Shown here: piece by piece, positions 8,529 through 17,245 of the stretch
How positions within the stretch are numbered: position 1 is the stretch's first letter
How the letters are laid out: the number at the start of each line of letters is the position of its first letter
DNA from: an uncultured Chitinophaga sp.
GTDB taxonomy: Bacteria; Bacteroidota; Bacteroidia; Chitinophagales; Chitinophagaceae
Assembly (NCBI RefSeq): GCF_902168175.1
Contig: NZ_CABHOU010000076.1
Coordinates: 226,001 to 290,000 of the forward strand
Direction: 5' to 3'
Length of the DNA: 64,000 bases
Program-made: the position numbers and the translations under genes
The notes under the pieces: model-generated
Seen by the model: only the letters and a program-made list of their open reading frames with translations
Database searches by the model: none
Told to the model about the DNA's origin: nothing

Positions 8529-9333
8529 ATTTTAATAATTCTGTAGGCACGTAACCGAATTCTTTTTTAAACGCGAAGGAGAAGTGTGAAAGGTCTTCAA
8601 ACCCCGATTCTATATACACCTCTACCGGTTTCTTTTTTCCTTGTTTGATATGGTAGTGTGCCAGCTCCAGCCGCTTCTTCGTCAGCCAGCGTTGCGGTGT
8701 GATCTCGAATGCCTTTTTAAAGTCGCGGTTGAAGGTAGACAGGCTGCGGCCGGTGAGGTAACCAAAGCGTTCAAGCGGCATGTTGAACATAAAGTTCTTT
8801 TCCATAAAGGCTACCAGGTCTATCTTCCCAGGTTCCTCGAAATCAGAAAGTATATGATCAATGCCCTTATCAATAAAACGAAGAATGCTGATGGCCTCAT
8901 TTATTTTGATAGAGGCAATGTTTTCAGGAAAGGTTTCTTTCATATCGAAATAAGGGATCAGCGAAGCCAGGCAGCTTTCCAGCAGTGGGTGATGATGAAA
9001 GGTTTTTATTTCGCGGGATACGGAGGTGGACGGTGGCACGTCTATATCAGCATAAAATGTTTTCAACCGGCTTTCGGTTAAGTGCATGACCACCGTTTTA
9101 TGCGGCTGCCCATCCCTGGGATAATTGATGATAGTAGCCAGCTGGTTTTTAGGGATCAGGAAAATATCTCCCGCATTAAAGAAATGTTCCCTGCCGGCCT
9201 CTATGATCTTCGTGTGACCAGACATAAACCACACCAGCATGTGGTGTTCAAACACTACTTCCGATTTAAAAAGCTTGTCTTCGTAGTACGACAGCTTAAT
9301 GTCCGGTGTGATATATTTTGCCTGAAAGTCCAT
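8527..9333 (-). CDS. AraC-family transcriptional regulator
   Basis: The N-terminal half is a cupin-like sensor domain (HHMLVWFMSGHTKIIEAG, GDIFLIPKNQ). The C-terminal half carries two AraC helix-turn-helix motifs, visible in MPLERFGYLTGRSLSTFNRDF and in YIESGFEDLSHFSFAFKKEFG. The start is uncertain. The ATG at 9333 gives MDFQAKYITPDIKL, a typical family N-terminus. An ATG at 9381 would overlap the stop of the upstream dehydrogenase by one base (TGATG). I take 9333 because a promoter-like TACTTTAG lies between the two on the minus strand. The gene follows the dehydrogenase closely and may control it. Confidence 0.85.
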   Translation of the reverse strand: MDFQAKYITPDIKLSYYEDKLFKSEVVFEHHMLVWFMSGHTKIIEAGREHFFNAGDIFLIPKNQLATIINYPRDGQPHKTVVMHLTESRLKTFYADIDVPPSTSVSREIKTFHHHPLLESCLASLIPYFDMKETFPENIASIKINEAISILRFIDKGIDHILSDFEEPGKIDLVAFMEKNFMFNMPLERFGYLTGRSLSTFNRDFKKAFEITPQRWLTKKRLELAHYHIKQGKKKPVEVYIESGFEDLSHFSFAFKKEFGYVPTELLK

Positions 9334-9380
9334 GCCAGTGTGGTAATGAGTTACTAAAGTACGAATAATAGGGGAGTGCA

Positions 9381-10400
9381 TCAATCTACATTAAATTTGA
9401 TACCGGTCATTTGCTCCGTTAACGCCCACAACTGTTTGGCTTCGTTTTCGCCTACTGCGTAGGGTTTCACGCCACGTAACGTTTCGGGGGCCGACATCAG
9501 GTGTTCGATATGGCCGTTATCCAGCTCCGCAATATCCACATTTTCACAATACACGCCGCCTATATTGTTAAGTGCGGGACTGGTGGCGCACCAAACCGTA
9601 GTAGCCGCGCCCTGGGCCAATGTTTTCAATTGCTTTTCTACTTCCGGATAAATGTTGCCATTGGCATCGTGCGTGCCCATTTGTTTAAATAGTTCGATCG
9701 GTGCTTCGCGGCCAAGGTCGGTGTGGTTAACGGAGCCCGGATGTAACGCATAAGCCCGTACGCCGAAAGCAGCCGCCCGTGCATCCAGTTCCACCGCAAA
9801 AAGATTGTTGGCAGATTTCGATTGCCCGTAACCCTGTAGCGTTTCGTACGGCCGGTGTTCAAAGTTCGGATCTTCAAAGTTAAACGGAGCAATGTGGTGG
9901 CCGAATGAAGATACATTAACCACCCTCGCATTCCCAGCTTTTTTCAGCGCAGGCCATAATTTAGCCGTAAGCCGGAAATGCCCGAGGTGATTGGTGGAAA
10001 GCTGCGATTCATAACCACGGTTATCTCTCCGTAATGGCACCCACATAATACCCGCATTATTGATCAGCAGGTGCAGCGGTTGTCCCGATTCCAGGAAACG
10101 TTGGGCAAAGGCATCAATGGAGTCAGCGTCCATCAGGTCCATTTGTTCCACTTTTATATTTGCAAGGCCGCCGAGGTTTTTCTTTGCTTTCTCTGTATCC
10201 CTGGCTGGTACAATAACAGATGCTCCTGCGGCTACCAGTGTTTTAGCAGTTTCCAGCCCTATGCCGGCATAACCGCCTGTAATGATCGCTGTTTTGCCGG
10301 TGAGGTCAATGCCGTTTATCACTTCTGCTGCAGTAGAGGTGGCGTTGAAGCCGGATGGTAAAGGTTGCTGGGCGATGCCGTTGTAATTATTGCGTGTCAT
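9381..10400 (-). CDS. Short-chain dehydrogenase/reductase (SDR) family oxidoreductase
   Basis: The product of about 339 residues has the SDR Rossmann motif TGGYAGIGLETAKTL, the NNAGIM motif, a catalytic serine in VVNVSSFGHH and the active-site YGQSKSANNLFA (Tyr-x3-Lys). Length and the ending VGENEAKQLWALTEQMTGI resemble the retinol-dehydrogenase/WW-oxidoreductase-like group of bacterial SDRs, which use NADP(H). The substrate is unknown. The ATG at 10400 is chosen because a -7 box lies just upstream and an earlier TTG has no support. It is transcribed with, or just ahead of, the AraC gene. Confidence 0.9.
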   Translation of the reverse strand: MTRNNYNGIAQQPLPSGFNATSTAAEVINGIDLTGKTAIITGGYAGIGLETAKTLVAAGASVIVPARDTEKAKKNLGGLANIKVEQMDLMDADSIDAFAQRFLESGQPLHLLINNAGIMWVPLRRDNRGYESQLSTNHLGHFRLTAKLWPALKKAGNARVVNVSSFGHHIAPFNFEDPNFEHRPYETLQGYGQSKSANNLFAVELDARAAAFGVRAYALHPGSVNHTDLGREAPIELFKQMGTHDANGNIYPEVEKQLKTLAQGAATTVWCATSPALNNIGGVYCENVDIAELDNGHIEHLMSAPETLRGVKPYAVGENEAKQLWALTEQMTGIKFNVD

Positions 10401-10424
10401 TTTTGTTGATGTTTTATTTCGAAA

Positions 10425-10432
10425 CAAAGGTA
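10425..10432 (-). promoter_or_regulatory. Bacteroidota-type -7 promoter box for the SDR gene
   Basis: On the minus strand TACCTTTG matches TAnnTTTG, 25 bases upstream of the ATG. No clear -33 TTTG is seen. Confidence 0.5.
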
Positions 10433-10494
10433 GCTGCCATCTGGATTGGGGACTTTGTTCAGCATGTCAATCTTACTTTGTTTAAAATGTCATC

Positions 10495-10534
10495 ATAAAA
10501 ACGAAGGCCGGACAGGAATAATCCCTGTCCGGCC
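10495..10534 (-). terminator. Intrinsic terminator of the SnoaL-like gene
   Basis: A perfect 11-bp stem (GGCCGGACAGG) is followed on the minus strand by TTCGTTTTT, downstream of the stop at 10562. Confidence 0.85.
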
Positions 10535-10561
10535 CTCATATCAGTTTTACATGGCGTTAAC

Positions 10562-10942
10562 TCAATAAAAGAATTGCTCCGATACAATCTTCCCATCTCT
10601 CACTTCGTACAACATAATCTGCTTAATCTGTATCCGCCCATGTTCCTTTACCGTAAGGTCCTTTTCGCGCACCACCGCGAAGTGATGTGCCGTAACGATC
10701 GGCGCTCCCGTATACAGATGATGTACTTCTTCAATCCCTTTCACAAATGCCTGCCCCTTCTGACGTACGGCCTCTTTTCCGGCTGCATAACCCATGTACG
10801 GCGAGTTGGGCGGGTCAATGCTCTTCACATCTTCCGAAAAGAATTCCTCTTGTATATCAAACCATTTCTCCTGCTGCGCCAGTTCATGGAAGCGGGCAGC
10901 TACCTGTTGGGTGCTAAGCAATGCTGTTTGTTCTTTTATCAT
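10562..10942 (-). CDS. SnoaL-like / NTF2-superfamily protein
   Basis: The 126-residue product has the alpha+beta cone fold signature of the SnoaL/NTF2 superfamily. A helical N-terminus (VAARFHELAQQEKWFDIQEEFFSEDVKSIDP) is followed by curved beta strands ending in IKQIMLYEVRDGKIVSEQFFY. Such small proteins bind or isomerise hydrophobic molecules. The specific role is unknown. It lies 90 bases downstream of the DUF1772 gene on the same strand and ends at a strong terminator. It may therefore be the last gene of a cytochrome c/DUF1772/SnoaL unit. Confidence 0.82.
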   Translation of the reverse strand: MIKEQTALLSTQQVAARFHELAQQEKWFDIQEEFFSEDVKSIDPPNSPYMGYAAGKEAVRQKGQAFVKGIEEVHHLYTGAPIVTAHHFAVVREKDLTVKEHGRIQIKQIMLYEVRDGKIVSEQFFY

Positions 10943-11032
10943 GATGTTCTTTTTTATAAAATTACAGCGCGTGCGAATGACGAATGGGGCGGTAACCAGA
11001 CTTTCTAAAGGGGCAATCCGGACAAGATGAGT

Positions 11033-11530
11033 TTACTTGTTTCCCCAACTGCAGGCGATGATCATTAACACCACAGTTACGAGCGAAAAGAAAGTACGGA
11101 CATTATTCAGCATGTTCCACCTCGCCTCGAAGTTACGGCGGGCTGCGGCAATAGCTTCCGCTGTGGTACCTTCTACAGAAAACTTATCGAGGGCTTCGTT
11201 AAGTGGCACATTGCCGGCGGCGGTAACGCCAAATACGCCTGCAATGTATACCAGCGAAGCCGCTGCAACCAGCCAGAAACGGGCGGGCAAAGGGCGTTCG
11301 TACAACAAAAAGGCGGAGGCGGGTAACAGTAACAGGCAACCCATAAAGGAGATAAAGAACAACGGGTTCAGAATAGCCCTGTTCATGGCCTGCATGGCTT
11401 CCATAAAACCACGGTCGTTCAGCCTGCCAATGCCGGGCATTACGGATACAGACCAGGAGTAGAAAAGGCCGGCAACGAGGGCGGCTAGTACGGTAGCAAT
11501 AATAAGCGTGAGGTAGGAAAGGTTTGACAT
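11033..11530 (-). CDS. DUF1772 / anthrone-oxygenase-like membrane protein
   Basis: The 165-residue integral membrane protein has four predicted transmembrane helices: near 8-30, 55-75, 85-103 and 143-161. The motif GLFYSWSVSVMPGIGRL after helix 1 and the NVPLNEALDKF plus RWNMLNNVRT segments define the DUF1772 family, which includes anthrone oxygenases. No cofactor motif is obvious and most bacterial members are uncharacterised. It starts ten bases after the stop of the small cytochrome c, so the two are very probably co-transcribed. Confidence 0.85.
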   Translation of the reverse strand: MSNLSYLTLIIATVLAALVAGLFYSWSVSVMPGIGRLNDRGFMEAMQAMNRAILNPLFFISFMGCLLLLPASAFLLYERPLPARFWLVAAASLVYIAGVFGVTAAGNVPLNEALDKFSVEGTTAEAIAAARRNFEARWNMLNNVRTFFSLVTVVLMIIACSWGNK

Positions 11531-11540
11531 ATGTTTTAGA

Positions 11541-11831
11541 TTAAAGTGTGCGTAATGATTTAATGTATTTTACCAGGAGTTGTACTTCTTCCGGTTTAAG
11601 CCTTTTGCCGAACGAAGGCATAATACCCTTGCCCTTACTGATCTGTTTCACGATCGACGAATCGGTGAGGAGGCTGGCTTTGAGATTACGGGCGCCAAAC
11701 TTACCACGGTCACCGTTATCACCATGGCAGCCGGAGCAATGTTTGCTGTACAACACTTTCGCGGGCGCTTCGTTTTGGGTGGCCGGGTTCAGAAAGTTGC
11801 CGGCCAACATCAGGAAAATCCACTTTGTCAT
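11541..11831 (-). CDS. Small periplasmic c-type cytochrome
   Basis: The 96-residue product has a short signal peptide and one heme c site, CSGCH. The axial methionine is probably in GIMPSFGKRLKPEEVQ, and the C-terminal helix reads LLVKYIKSLRTL. This is the class I cytochrome c_L/c553 layout used as a soluble electron carrier. It is the first gene of the minus-strand group leading into DUF1772. A TTACTTTG box, close to the -7 consensus, lies about 20 bases upstream of the start. Confidence 0.9.
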   Translation of the reverse strand: MTKWIFLMLAGNFLNPATQNEAPAKVLYSKHCSGCHGDNGDRGKFGARNLKASLLTDSSIVKQISKGKGIMPSFGKRLKPEEVQLLVKYIKSLRTL

Positions 11832-11891
11832 AAGGGTTAAATTTTATACAAAGTAACGGGCTGGCGAAGGGGGATAATAGAACGAAACCGA

Positions 11892-11923
11892 CAAAAATGA
11901 AAAAGCCCCCGTTACCGGAGGCT
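11892..11923 (-). terminator. Intrinsic terminator of katG
   Basis: On the minus strand an 8-bp stem with one G-U pair (AGCCTCCG with CGGGGGCT, loop GTAA) is followed by TTTTCATTTTT. Confidence 0.8.
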
Positions 11924-11945
11924 CTTTCTATCAGAACATTATAAA

Positions 11946-14216
11946 TTATGCAAGATCAAACCTGTCCAGGTTCATCACCTTTGTCCAGGCAGCTACAAAG
12001 TCTTTTACAAACTTGCCTTGTGCGTCTGAACTTCCGTATACCTCGGCCACTGCCCTTAGTTCGGCATTGGCGCCAAATACGAGGTCGGCGCGGGTAGCTG
12101 TCCATTTACTGCCGCCGTTAGTGCGGCTGGTGGCCTGGTACAGTTCTTTATCTTCCGAAGCTGCTTTCCATTCGTAGTTCATATCCAGCAGGTTGATGAA
12201 GAAGTCGTTGGTCAGTACGCCCGGTTTGTCGGTAAATACACCGTGGGCGGAGCCGTCGAAGTTGGTGTTTAAAGCGCGTAAACCGCCTACCAGTACTGTT
12301 AATTCAGGAATGGTGAGGGTGAGCAGGTTGGCTTTATCTACCAGTAATGATTCAGTAGATACCGGCGACTTCGATTTACGGTAGTTACGGAAACCATCGG
12401 CTGCGGGCTCAAGGTAACCAAACGATTCAACGTCGGTTTGCTCCTGGGAGGCATCTGCACGGCCAGGGGTGAAAGGTACTGTAATATCCTGTCCGCCGTC
12501 TTTCGCTGCTTTTTCAACAGCGGCAGCACCGGCGAGTACGATTAAGTCAGCCAGCGACACCTTTTTTCCTCCGGTGTTAAATTCCTTCTGAATGCCTTCG
12601 AGTACGTTCAGTACTTTTTGCAGTTGCGGGGGATTGTTCACCTGCCAGTAGCGCTGCGGTGCCAGGCGAATACGTGCGCCGTTAGCGCCGCCACGTTTAT
12701 CCGTACCACGGAAGGTAGATGCAGAAGCCCATGCGGTAGCCGCCACTTCGGAAACGCTGAGGCCGGACGCGAGTACTTTCGCCTTCAGTGCCTTAATATC
12801 ACTTTCATCTATTAATGCATGATCAACAGCCGGAATAGGGTCCTGCCAGATCAATACTTCCTGCGGTACTTCCGGGCCCAGGTAACGGGCGCGTGGCCCC
12901 ATATCGCGGTGTGTTAATTTAAACCATGCACGGGCAAACGCATCGGCAAACGCATCCGGGTTTTCCAGGAAACGGCGCGATATCTTTTCGTAAGCCGGGT
13001 CAAACCTTAAGGAAAGGTCGGTGGTAAGCATGGTGGGCAGATGTTTTTTGGAAGCATCGTACGCATCGGGAATAATGAGGTCGTTGGTTTTGGCCACCCA
13101 CTGGTGTGCGCCGGCCGGACTCTTACCCAGTTCCCATTCAAAAGCGAACAGGTTTTCGAAGAAGTTATTGCTCCACTGCGTAGGTGTTTTCGTCCACGTT
13201 ACTTCCAGTCCGCTCGTAATCGTATCGGGGCCTTTACCCGAATTGTAGCTGTTATGCCAGCCCAGTCCCTGCGATTCTATACCAGCCGCTTCCGGTTCTT
13301 TACCCACATTCGATGACGGTGCAGCCCCGTGCGTTTTGCCAAAGCTGTGCCCACCGGCGATCAGGGCTACGGTTTCTTCATCGTCCATCGCCATGCGGCC
13401 GAATGTATCACGTATATCTTTAGCCGCTGCAATAGGGTCCGGATTGCCATCAGGCCCTTCGGGGTTTACATAGATAAGCCCCATTTGTACGGCAGCCAGT
13501 GGTTTTTCGAGGTTGCGGGATTTATGCGGATGTCCGTCCGCGTTATCGTCTGCTGATACCACGCCATGATCTTTAGGCACGCCCTCTGAGCCATCCTCGT
13601 AACGGATGTCGCCGCCCAGCCAGGTGGTTTCGGAACCCCAGTACACCGCTTCATCCGCTTCCCATACGTCGGCACGGCCGCCGGCAAAACCGAAGGTTTT
13701 AAAGCCCATCGATTCCAGTGCCACGTTGCCCGTAAGGATCAGCAAATCTGCCCAGGAAATCTTTTTACCATATTTTTGTTTAATAGGCCACAACAGTCTG
13801 CGGGCCTTATCCAGGCTTACGTTATCGGGCCAACTGTTAAGCGGCGCGAAGCGTTGCTGGCCTGCACCAGCGCCACCACGGCCATCGCCTACACGGTAGG
13901 TGCCTGCACTATGCCAGGCCATACGGATAAACAAGGGGCCATAATGCCCGAAGTCTGCCGGCCACCAGTCCTGCGAGTCTGTCATGAGTGCATGAAGGTC
14001 CTGCTTTACTGCTGCCAGGTCGAGGCTCTTAAAAGCCTCGGCATAATTAAAATTTTCATCCATCGGGTCGGATAAGGACGAATGCTGGCGAAGGATGCTA
14101 AGTTTTAACTGGTTAGGCCACCAGTCGCGATTCCGGGTGCCACCACCGCCAACATTCTGTTTCATGCTTCCATTATGGAATGGACATTTACTGAGGTCGT
14201 TTGAGTCTTTTCCCAT
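11946..14216 (-). CDS. katG: Catalase-peroxidase KatG
   Basis: KatG breaks down hydrogen peroxide by catalase and peroxidase activity. The 756 residues match the family's two-domain architecture. The distal heme pocket is IRMAWHSAGTYR (Arg98, Trp101, His102). Tyr249 in GLIYVNPEGP and Met275 complete the Trp-Tyr-Met adduct that gives catalase activity, and the proximal ligand is His290 in GGHSFGKTHG. The Tyr-to-Met and Met-to-His spacings equal those of Mycobacterium KatG. Between Trp and Tyr there is an extended loop (about residues 205-235), known from a subset of KatGs. The C-terminal domain has lost heme ligation, as usual. The gene is monocistronic with its own terminator. Confidence 0.98.
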   Translation of the reverse strand: MGKDSNDLSKCPFHNGSMKQNVGGGGTRNRDWWPNQLKLSILRQHSSLSDPMDENFNYAEAFKSLDLAAVKQDLHALMTDSQDWWPADFGHYGPLFIRMAWHSAGTYRVGDGRGGAGAGQQRFAPLNSWPDNVSLDKARRLLWPIKQKYGKKISWADLLILTGNVALESMGFKTFGFAGGRADVWEADEAVYWGSETTWLGGDIRYEDGSEGVPKDHGVVSADDNADGHPHKSRNLEKPLAAVQMGLIYVNPEGPDGNPDPIAAAKDIRDTFGRMAMDDEETVALIAGGHSFGKTHGAAPSSNVGKEPEAAGIESQGLGWHNSYNSGKGPDTITSGLEVTWTKTPTQWSNNFFENLFAFEWELGKSPAGAHQWVAKTNDLIIPDAYDASKKHLPTMLTTDLSLRFDPAYEKISRRFLENPDAFADAFARAWFKLTHRDMGPRARYLGPEVPQEVLIWQDPIPAVDHALIDESDIKALKAKVLASGLSVSEVAATAWASASTFRGTDKRGGANGARIRLAPQRYWQVNNPPQLQKVLNVLEGIQKEFNTGGKKVSLADLIVLAGAAAVEKAAKDGGQDITVPFTPGRADASQEQTDVESFGYLEPAADGFRNYRKSKSPVSTESLLVDKANLLTLTIPELTVLVGGLRALNTNFDGSAHGVFTDKPGVLTNDFFINLLDMNYEWKAASEDKELYQATSRTNGGSKWTATRADLVFGANAELRAVAEVYGSSDAQGKFVKDFVAAWTKVMNLDRFDLA

Positions 14217-14252
14217 TTTTCTGAGTTTAGGATGTGGAATGAATATCTTAAT

Positions 14253-14285
14253 TGCACTGGTCGCAGTGCAGGTTGGTCAAAAGTA
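14253..14285 (-). promoter_or_regulatory. katG promoter box with adjacent dyad
   Basis: On the minus strand TACTTTTG (14278-14285) is a good -7 box. Just downstream, 14253-14270 is a perfect 7-bp dyad, TGCACTG-GTCG-CAGTGCA, at about the transcription start. It could be a repressor site or a 5' hairpin. From 14286 to 14541 I see nothing further. Confidence 0.45.
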
Positions 14286-14541
14286 TGATAATGGGAATAT
14301 AAGTTAAATCGATTAATCCTATAACAAAATAGATGGAAACTATGAGCAGGCATTATGTTATAGATGGAGAAGCTTTACTTATGTAAGGAGTAAGCTGCCA
14401 TGGACTTTTAATTTACCTTCACGGGCGCTTAATGATGGAAGGAACGCTAAAATAGTGGCCAGCCGCACTGCCATTACCCTGAAAGCCGTATAACCGCTGG
14501 GGAAAGTCGTACCTTTTGCCCCGCAAACAAGCCGAGTGACG

Positions 14542-15675
14542 ATGAAAAGATTTAAAAGGTTATTGAAATGGACAGCGATTATCACCCTTTGCCTGCTGGT
14601 ATCAGGTGCCCTGGTGATATCGGGTTACATGCAACAGGCTAAGTTCGGTGCTGCTCCGTCCGGTAAGCGACTCACGCAGATCGCTACGTCCCCTGAATAT
14701 AGGTCCGGTAAATTTCACAATACGGTCGAACGGCCCTCTTTAGCGGAGGGTCACACTTTTTGGGGTGAATTAAACGATTACTTCTTCGGCAAACATCCGC
14801 GACGCAGCCCCAGGGCACAGGTCCCGTCCATTAAAACAGACCTGAGCTCGATACCCCGCGATTCGAACGTTGTTATATGGCTGGGGCATTCCACTTGTTT
14901 TATCCAGGCCGATGGGATACGTTTTTTAACTGATCCCTCCCTTAGTGGCAATGCTTCTCCCATACCCGGTACAGTACCCGCTTTCAGGGGTGCGAACATT
15001 TACTCGCCCGACGATATCCCTGATATCGATTACGTACTCGTATCACACGATCACTATGATCATTTCGATTATGAAACCATGCGTAACCTGAGAGGCCGGG
15101 TAAAACATGTAGTCTGCGGCCTCGGTATCGGCGCTCACCTCGAACGCTGGCACTACAGCCCCGAACAGATTATTGAACGTGACTGGCATCAGCAGGCGGT
15201 ATCCGGCAACGGAGTACTTATCTACACGGAAGAAGCCGCGCACTTTTCAGGCCGTACGTTTATACAAGACCGCGCTCTTTGGGTATCTTTCGTCATCCAA
15301 ACGCCCTCCACCCGTATTTTTTATAGCGGTGATGGTGGTTACGGTAAGCATTTCGCCACCATCGGGGCTAAATACGGCCCTTTTGATCTTGCACTGATGG
15401 AATGCGGGCAATACGATAAAGCCTGGCATTACGTACACCTGTTGCCCGAAGAAGTGGTGAAGGCATCGGTAGACGTAAAGGCAAAGCAGGTATTGCCGGT
15501 ACATAACTCCAAGTTCCAGTTAGCCAAACATCCCTGGGATGAACCACTGGAGAAGATGTTGGCGCTTTCTGCGGGTAAGCCTTACCGCCTCGCTACGCCT
15601 ATGATCGGCGAACCCTTTAAAATAGGGGATACCACCCACCGGTTTACACAATGGTGGAAGTACGAGGTGTATTAG
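14542..15675 (+). CDS. Metallo-beta-lactamase-fold hydrolase (UlaG/NAPE-PLD-like), membrane-anchored
   Basis: A single N-terminal membrane helix (about residues 8-28) is followed by a metallo-beta-lactamase domain. Metal motifs are WLGHSTCFI, SHDHYDHFD (the HxHxDH motif), a histidine-containing strand and LPVHNSKFQLA near the C-terminus. The phrase FYSGDGGYGKHFATIGAKYGPFDLALMECGQY is characteristic of the UlaG/NAPE-phospholipase-D-like branch. The substrate is probably a phosphodiester or lactone and cannot be assigned. I choose the ATG at 14542 over a GTG six bases earlier. The gene is isolated, and directly downstream lies a decayed gene on the opposite strand. Confidence 0.88.
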   Translation: MKRFKRLLKWTAIITLCLLVSGALVISGYMQQAKFGAAPSGKRLTQIATSPEYRSGKFHNTVERPSLAEGHTFWGELNDYFFGKHPRRSPRAQVPSIKTDLSSIPRDSNVVIWLGHSTCFIQADGIRFLTDPSLSGNASPIPGTVPAFRGANIYSPDDIPDIDYVLVSHDHYDHFDYETMRNLRGRVKHVVCGLGIGAHLERWHYSPEQIIERDWHQQAVSGNGVLIYTEEAAHFSGRTFIQDRALWVSFVIQTPSTRIFYSGDGGYGKHFATIGAKYGPFDLALMECGQYDKAWHYVHLLPEEVVKASVDVKAKQVLPVHNSKFQLAKHPWDEPLEKMLALSAGKPYRLATPMIGEPFKIGDTTHRFTQWWKYEVY

Positions 15676-15677
15676 TT

Positions 15678-15887
15678 TTATACGGGTATCTGTTCCACCA
15701 GCATTTCGTGCCCTGCTTTATCGCAGCATGCCTGGCCGGGGCAGTAGCGTTGTAATCATTTGCACCGTAATAGCCGGTATGGCCATCCGTTACAAAGGTT
15801 TCATAATAAGTGCCCCCTAAGTGCTTAATCTACCTGGTATAGGCAGGGAGATCGGCGCCTGATTTAACTTTGCTCTATTGTAAACAT
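15678..15887 (-). pseudogene. Decayed DUF1398-family gene
   Basis: The minus strand encodes pieces of one DUF1398-type protein in different frames. ATG at 15887 starts MFTIEQ. After a deletion and frame change comes VKSGADLPAYTR, then an in-frame TAG. IKHLGGTYYETFVTDGHTGY and ANDYN follow in the same frame, and after another frame change AGHEMLVEQIPV ends with TAA at 15678. The order and spacing fit the family, but the span is only 210 bases against about 390 expected. It therefore has at least two deletions, two frame changes and one nonsense codon. The family assignment is from memory of conserved segments. Confidence 0.7.
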
Positions 15888-16012
15888 AGTTGTGTTTTTT
15901 GGGAAGATGCAGGACATGCCTTGGCATTTCTTAATAGCTGTAGGGTAACAAAGTTGTTCTGCCGTTGATATACCTGTGAGCGATCGATATTCCGAACCTT
16001 AAACATCACATT

Positions 16013-16297
16013 ATGAAAGCTTTTGCTATCGTTTTTACATTATCCCTTTTTAGTGCTACCGCCTTTTCACAGGTAAAAACATCCGTATCGGTGGTGACCA
16101 AAGGTGGCGGGGGAGCAGCGGCCGCATCTTACGCAGCAACCGGCAGGGCTATCGCACCATCCGATACCACTAAAACTCGTCCGAGGCAAACCCCCAATAC
16201 ATCTTTCGGGCAGCGTGCTTACATGGCTAAAGACGGCAACCCGCTTTACCAGGGTGGTGGATTGGCGGGGGATAATCCGTTGTATAAAAGAGATTAA
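16013..16297 (+). CDS. Small secreted glycine/proline-containing protein of unknown function
   Basis: The 94-residue product has a signal peptide (MKAFAIVFTLSLFSATAFSQ). The mature region is low in hydrophobicity and contains GGGGAAAASY, a basic TKTRPRQTPN stretch and two similar short motifs, NPLYQGG and NPLYKRD, near the C-terminus. I do not recognise a family. It is probably an unstructured periplasmic or surface protein, and is transcribed alone, followed by a hairpin terminator. Confidence 0.6.
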   Translation: MKAFAIVFTLSLFSATAFSQVKTSVSVVTKGGGGAAAASYAATGRAIAPSDTTKTRPRQTPNTSFGQRAYMAKDGNPLYQGGGLAGDNPLYKRD

Positions 16298-16320
16298 ATA
16301 AGTAGTGATTTTTAGTTAGG

Positions 16321-16346
16321 GGCACTGACAATATTTTGTCGGTGCC
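16321..16346 (+). terminator. Hairpin terminator after the small secreted protein gene
   Basis: An 11-bp stem with one G-U pair (GGCACTGACAA with TTGTCGGTGCC, loop TATT) is followed by only a weak T-rich tail, TTGTTGT. Confidence 0.6.
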
Positions 16347-16424
16347 TTGTTGTCGGTGTTGCCGTAAAATATTTTTGTGGTATCAGATATTTCGTAAATT
16401 AGTGCTGTAAAAAATGGTGTAATA

Positions 16425-16715
16425 ATGATCGCAACTATCACACAAACCGAATTGATGGCCGATGAGAAAAATATCATCATAAAGGCCTTTGATGATGCTA
16501 CCGATAACTATTGGAAAACAATCACCGAAATTGCTGAAGAAACATCCATTTCATTGGAGCATGTGTTTAAAATAATCTATTCTTCCGATGAGTTTATAGA
16601 ATCCTCCTATTGCGCTCCGGATGGTCAGCATCGTTTCTCTACCTTAACAGCATTCAGGAAAAAAGCATCTTTTTTTGAGAAGCTGAGGGGTGCCATTAAT
16701 AATAGGATCGATTAG
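16425..16715 (+). CDS. Small hypothetical protein, possibly winged-helix-like
   Basis: The 96-residue product is soluble, acidic at the N-terminus and helical. The segment NYWKTITEIAEETSISLEHVFKIIYSSDEF looks like a helix-turn-helix core (ITEIAEETSISLEHV). The following SSYCAPDGQHRFSTLTAFRKK could form a wing. This fold assignment is an inference from pattern only. An alternative start at 16455 (MADEKN) is possible. No operon partner is obvious; the next small gene starts 50 bases downstream. Confidence 0.6.
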   Translation: MIATITQTELMADEKNIIIKAFDDATDNYWKTITEIAEETSISLEHVFKIIYSSDEFIESSYCAPDGQHRFSTLTAFRKKASFFEKLRGAINNRID

Positions 16716-16765
16716 CGCCAGGCGTTAGATTATCATCGTTTCCCGATATCTTTTTTGTCCATTTT

Positions 16766-17062
16766 ATGTTAATATTCCAACCACCCATTATTTGCTGCAT
16801 TTTAGGTGCAGTAGCTGTTCAGCTCCTCCAGGTTATTGAAACGTCTAAATTACCCAGGAAAAAAAGGCAGGATTATACGTCGCTACAGTTTTACTTCAAC
16901 CTGTTGTGTTCTATTGGTATTGCCGGCATTATAGGATACATCTACTTCGATGGAGATCATTCATATGGTAAGATCGTCTATTTCCACACCGGGGTGTCAT
17001 CTCCGGTCCTGGTAAAGAAATTGTATGCCCGTATGCCGGCAGTTGTCAGGGCGAAGAGTTAG
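16766..17062 (+). CDS. Small membrane protein of unknown function
   Basis: The 98-residue product has two predicted membrane segments: PPIICCILGAVAVQLLQVI near residues 6-24 and FNLLCSIGIAGIIGYIYF near 43-61. A lysine/arginine-rich loop (KLPRKKRQ) separates them. The C-terminal 35 residues are basic and soluble. I recognise no family. The size, hydrophobic pattern and T-rich upstream region suggest a real gene, but there is no independent support. Confidence 0.5.
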   Translation: MLIFQPPIICCILGAVAVQLLQVIETSKLPRKKRQDYTSLQFYFNLLCSIGIAGIIGYIYFDGDHSYGKIVYFHTGVSSPVLVKKLYARMPAVVRAKS

Positions 17063-17245
17063 GGATGGCTTCTGGCAATTTGCGGCCGTAAGAGCGGGCC
17101 GGGTTGTGGTGAATAGTAATATTATGTGTGCCGGGTATCCTGGTGCGCCCATGCCCTTATGGCCTCAAAATTTGATCTGCATTATTTGAGGAAGGGGAAG
17201 GCCTGATCCGGGGGCGGGTCAATCAATATTAGTTCCTCAGTACGC

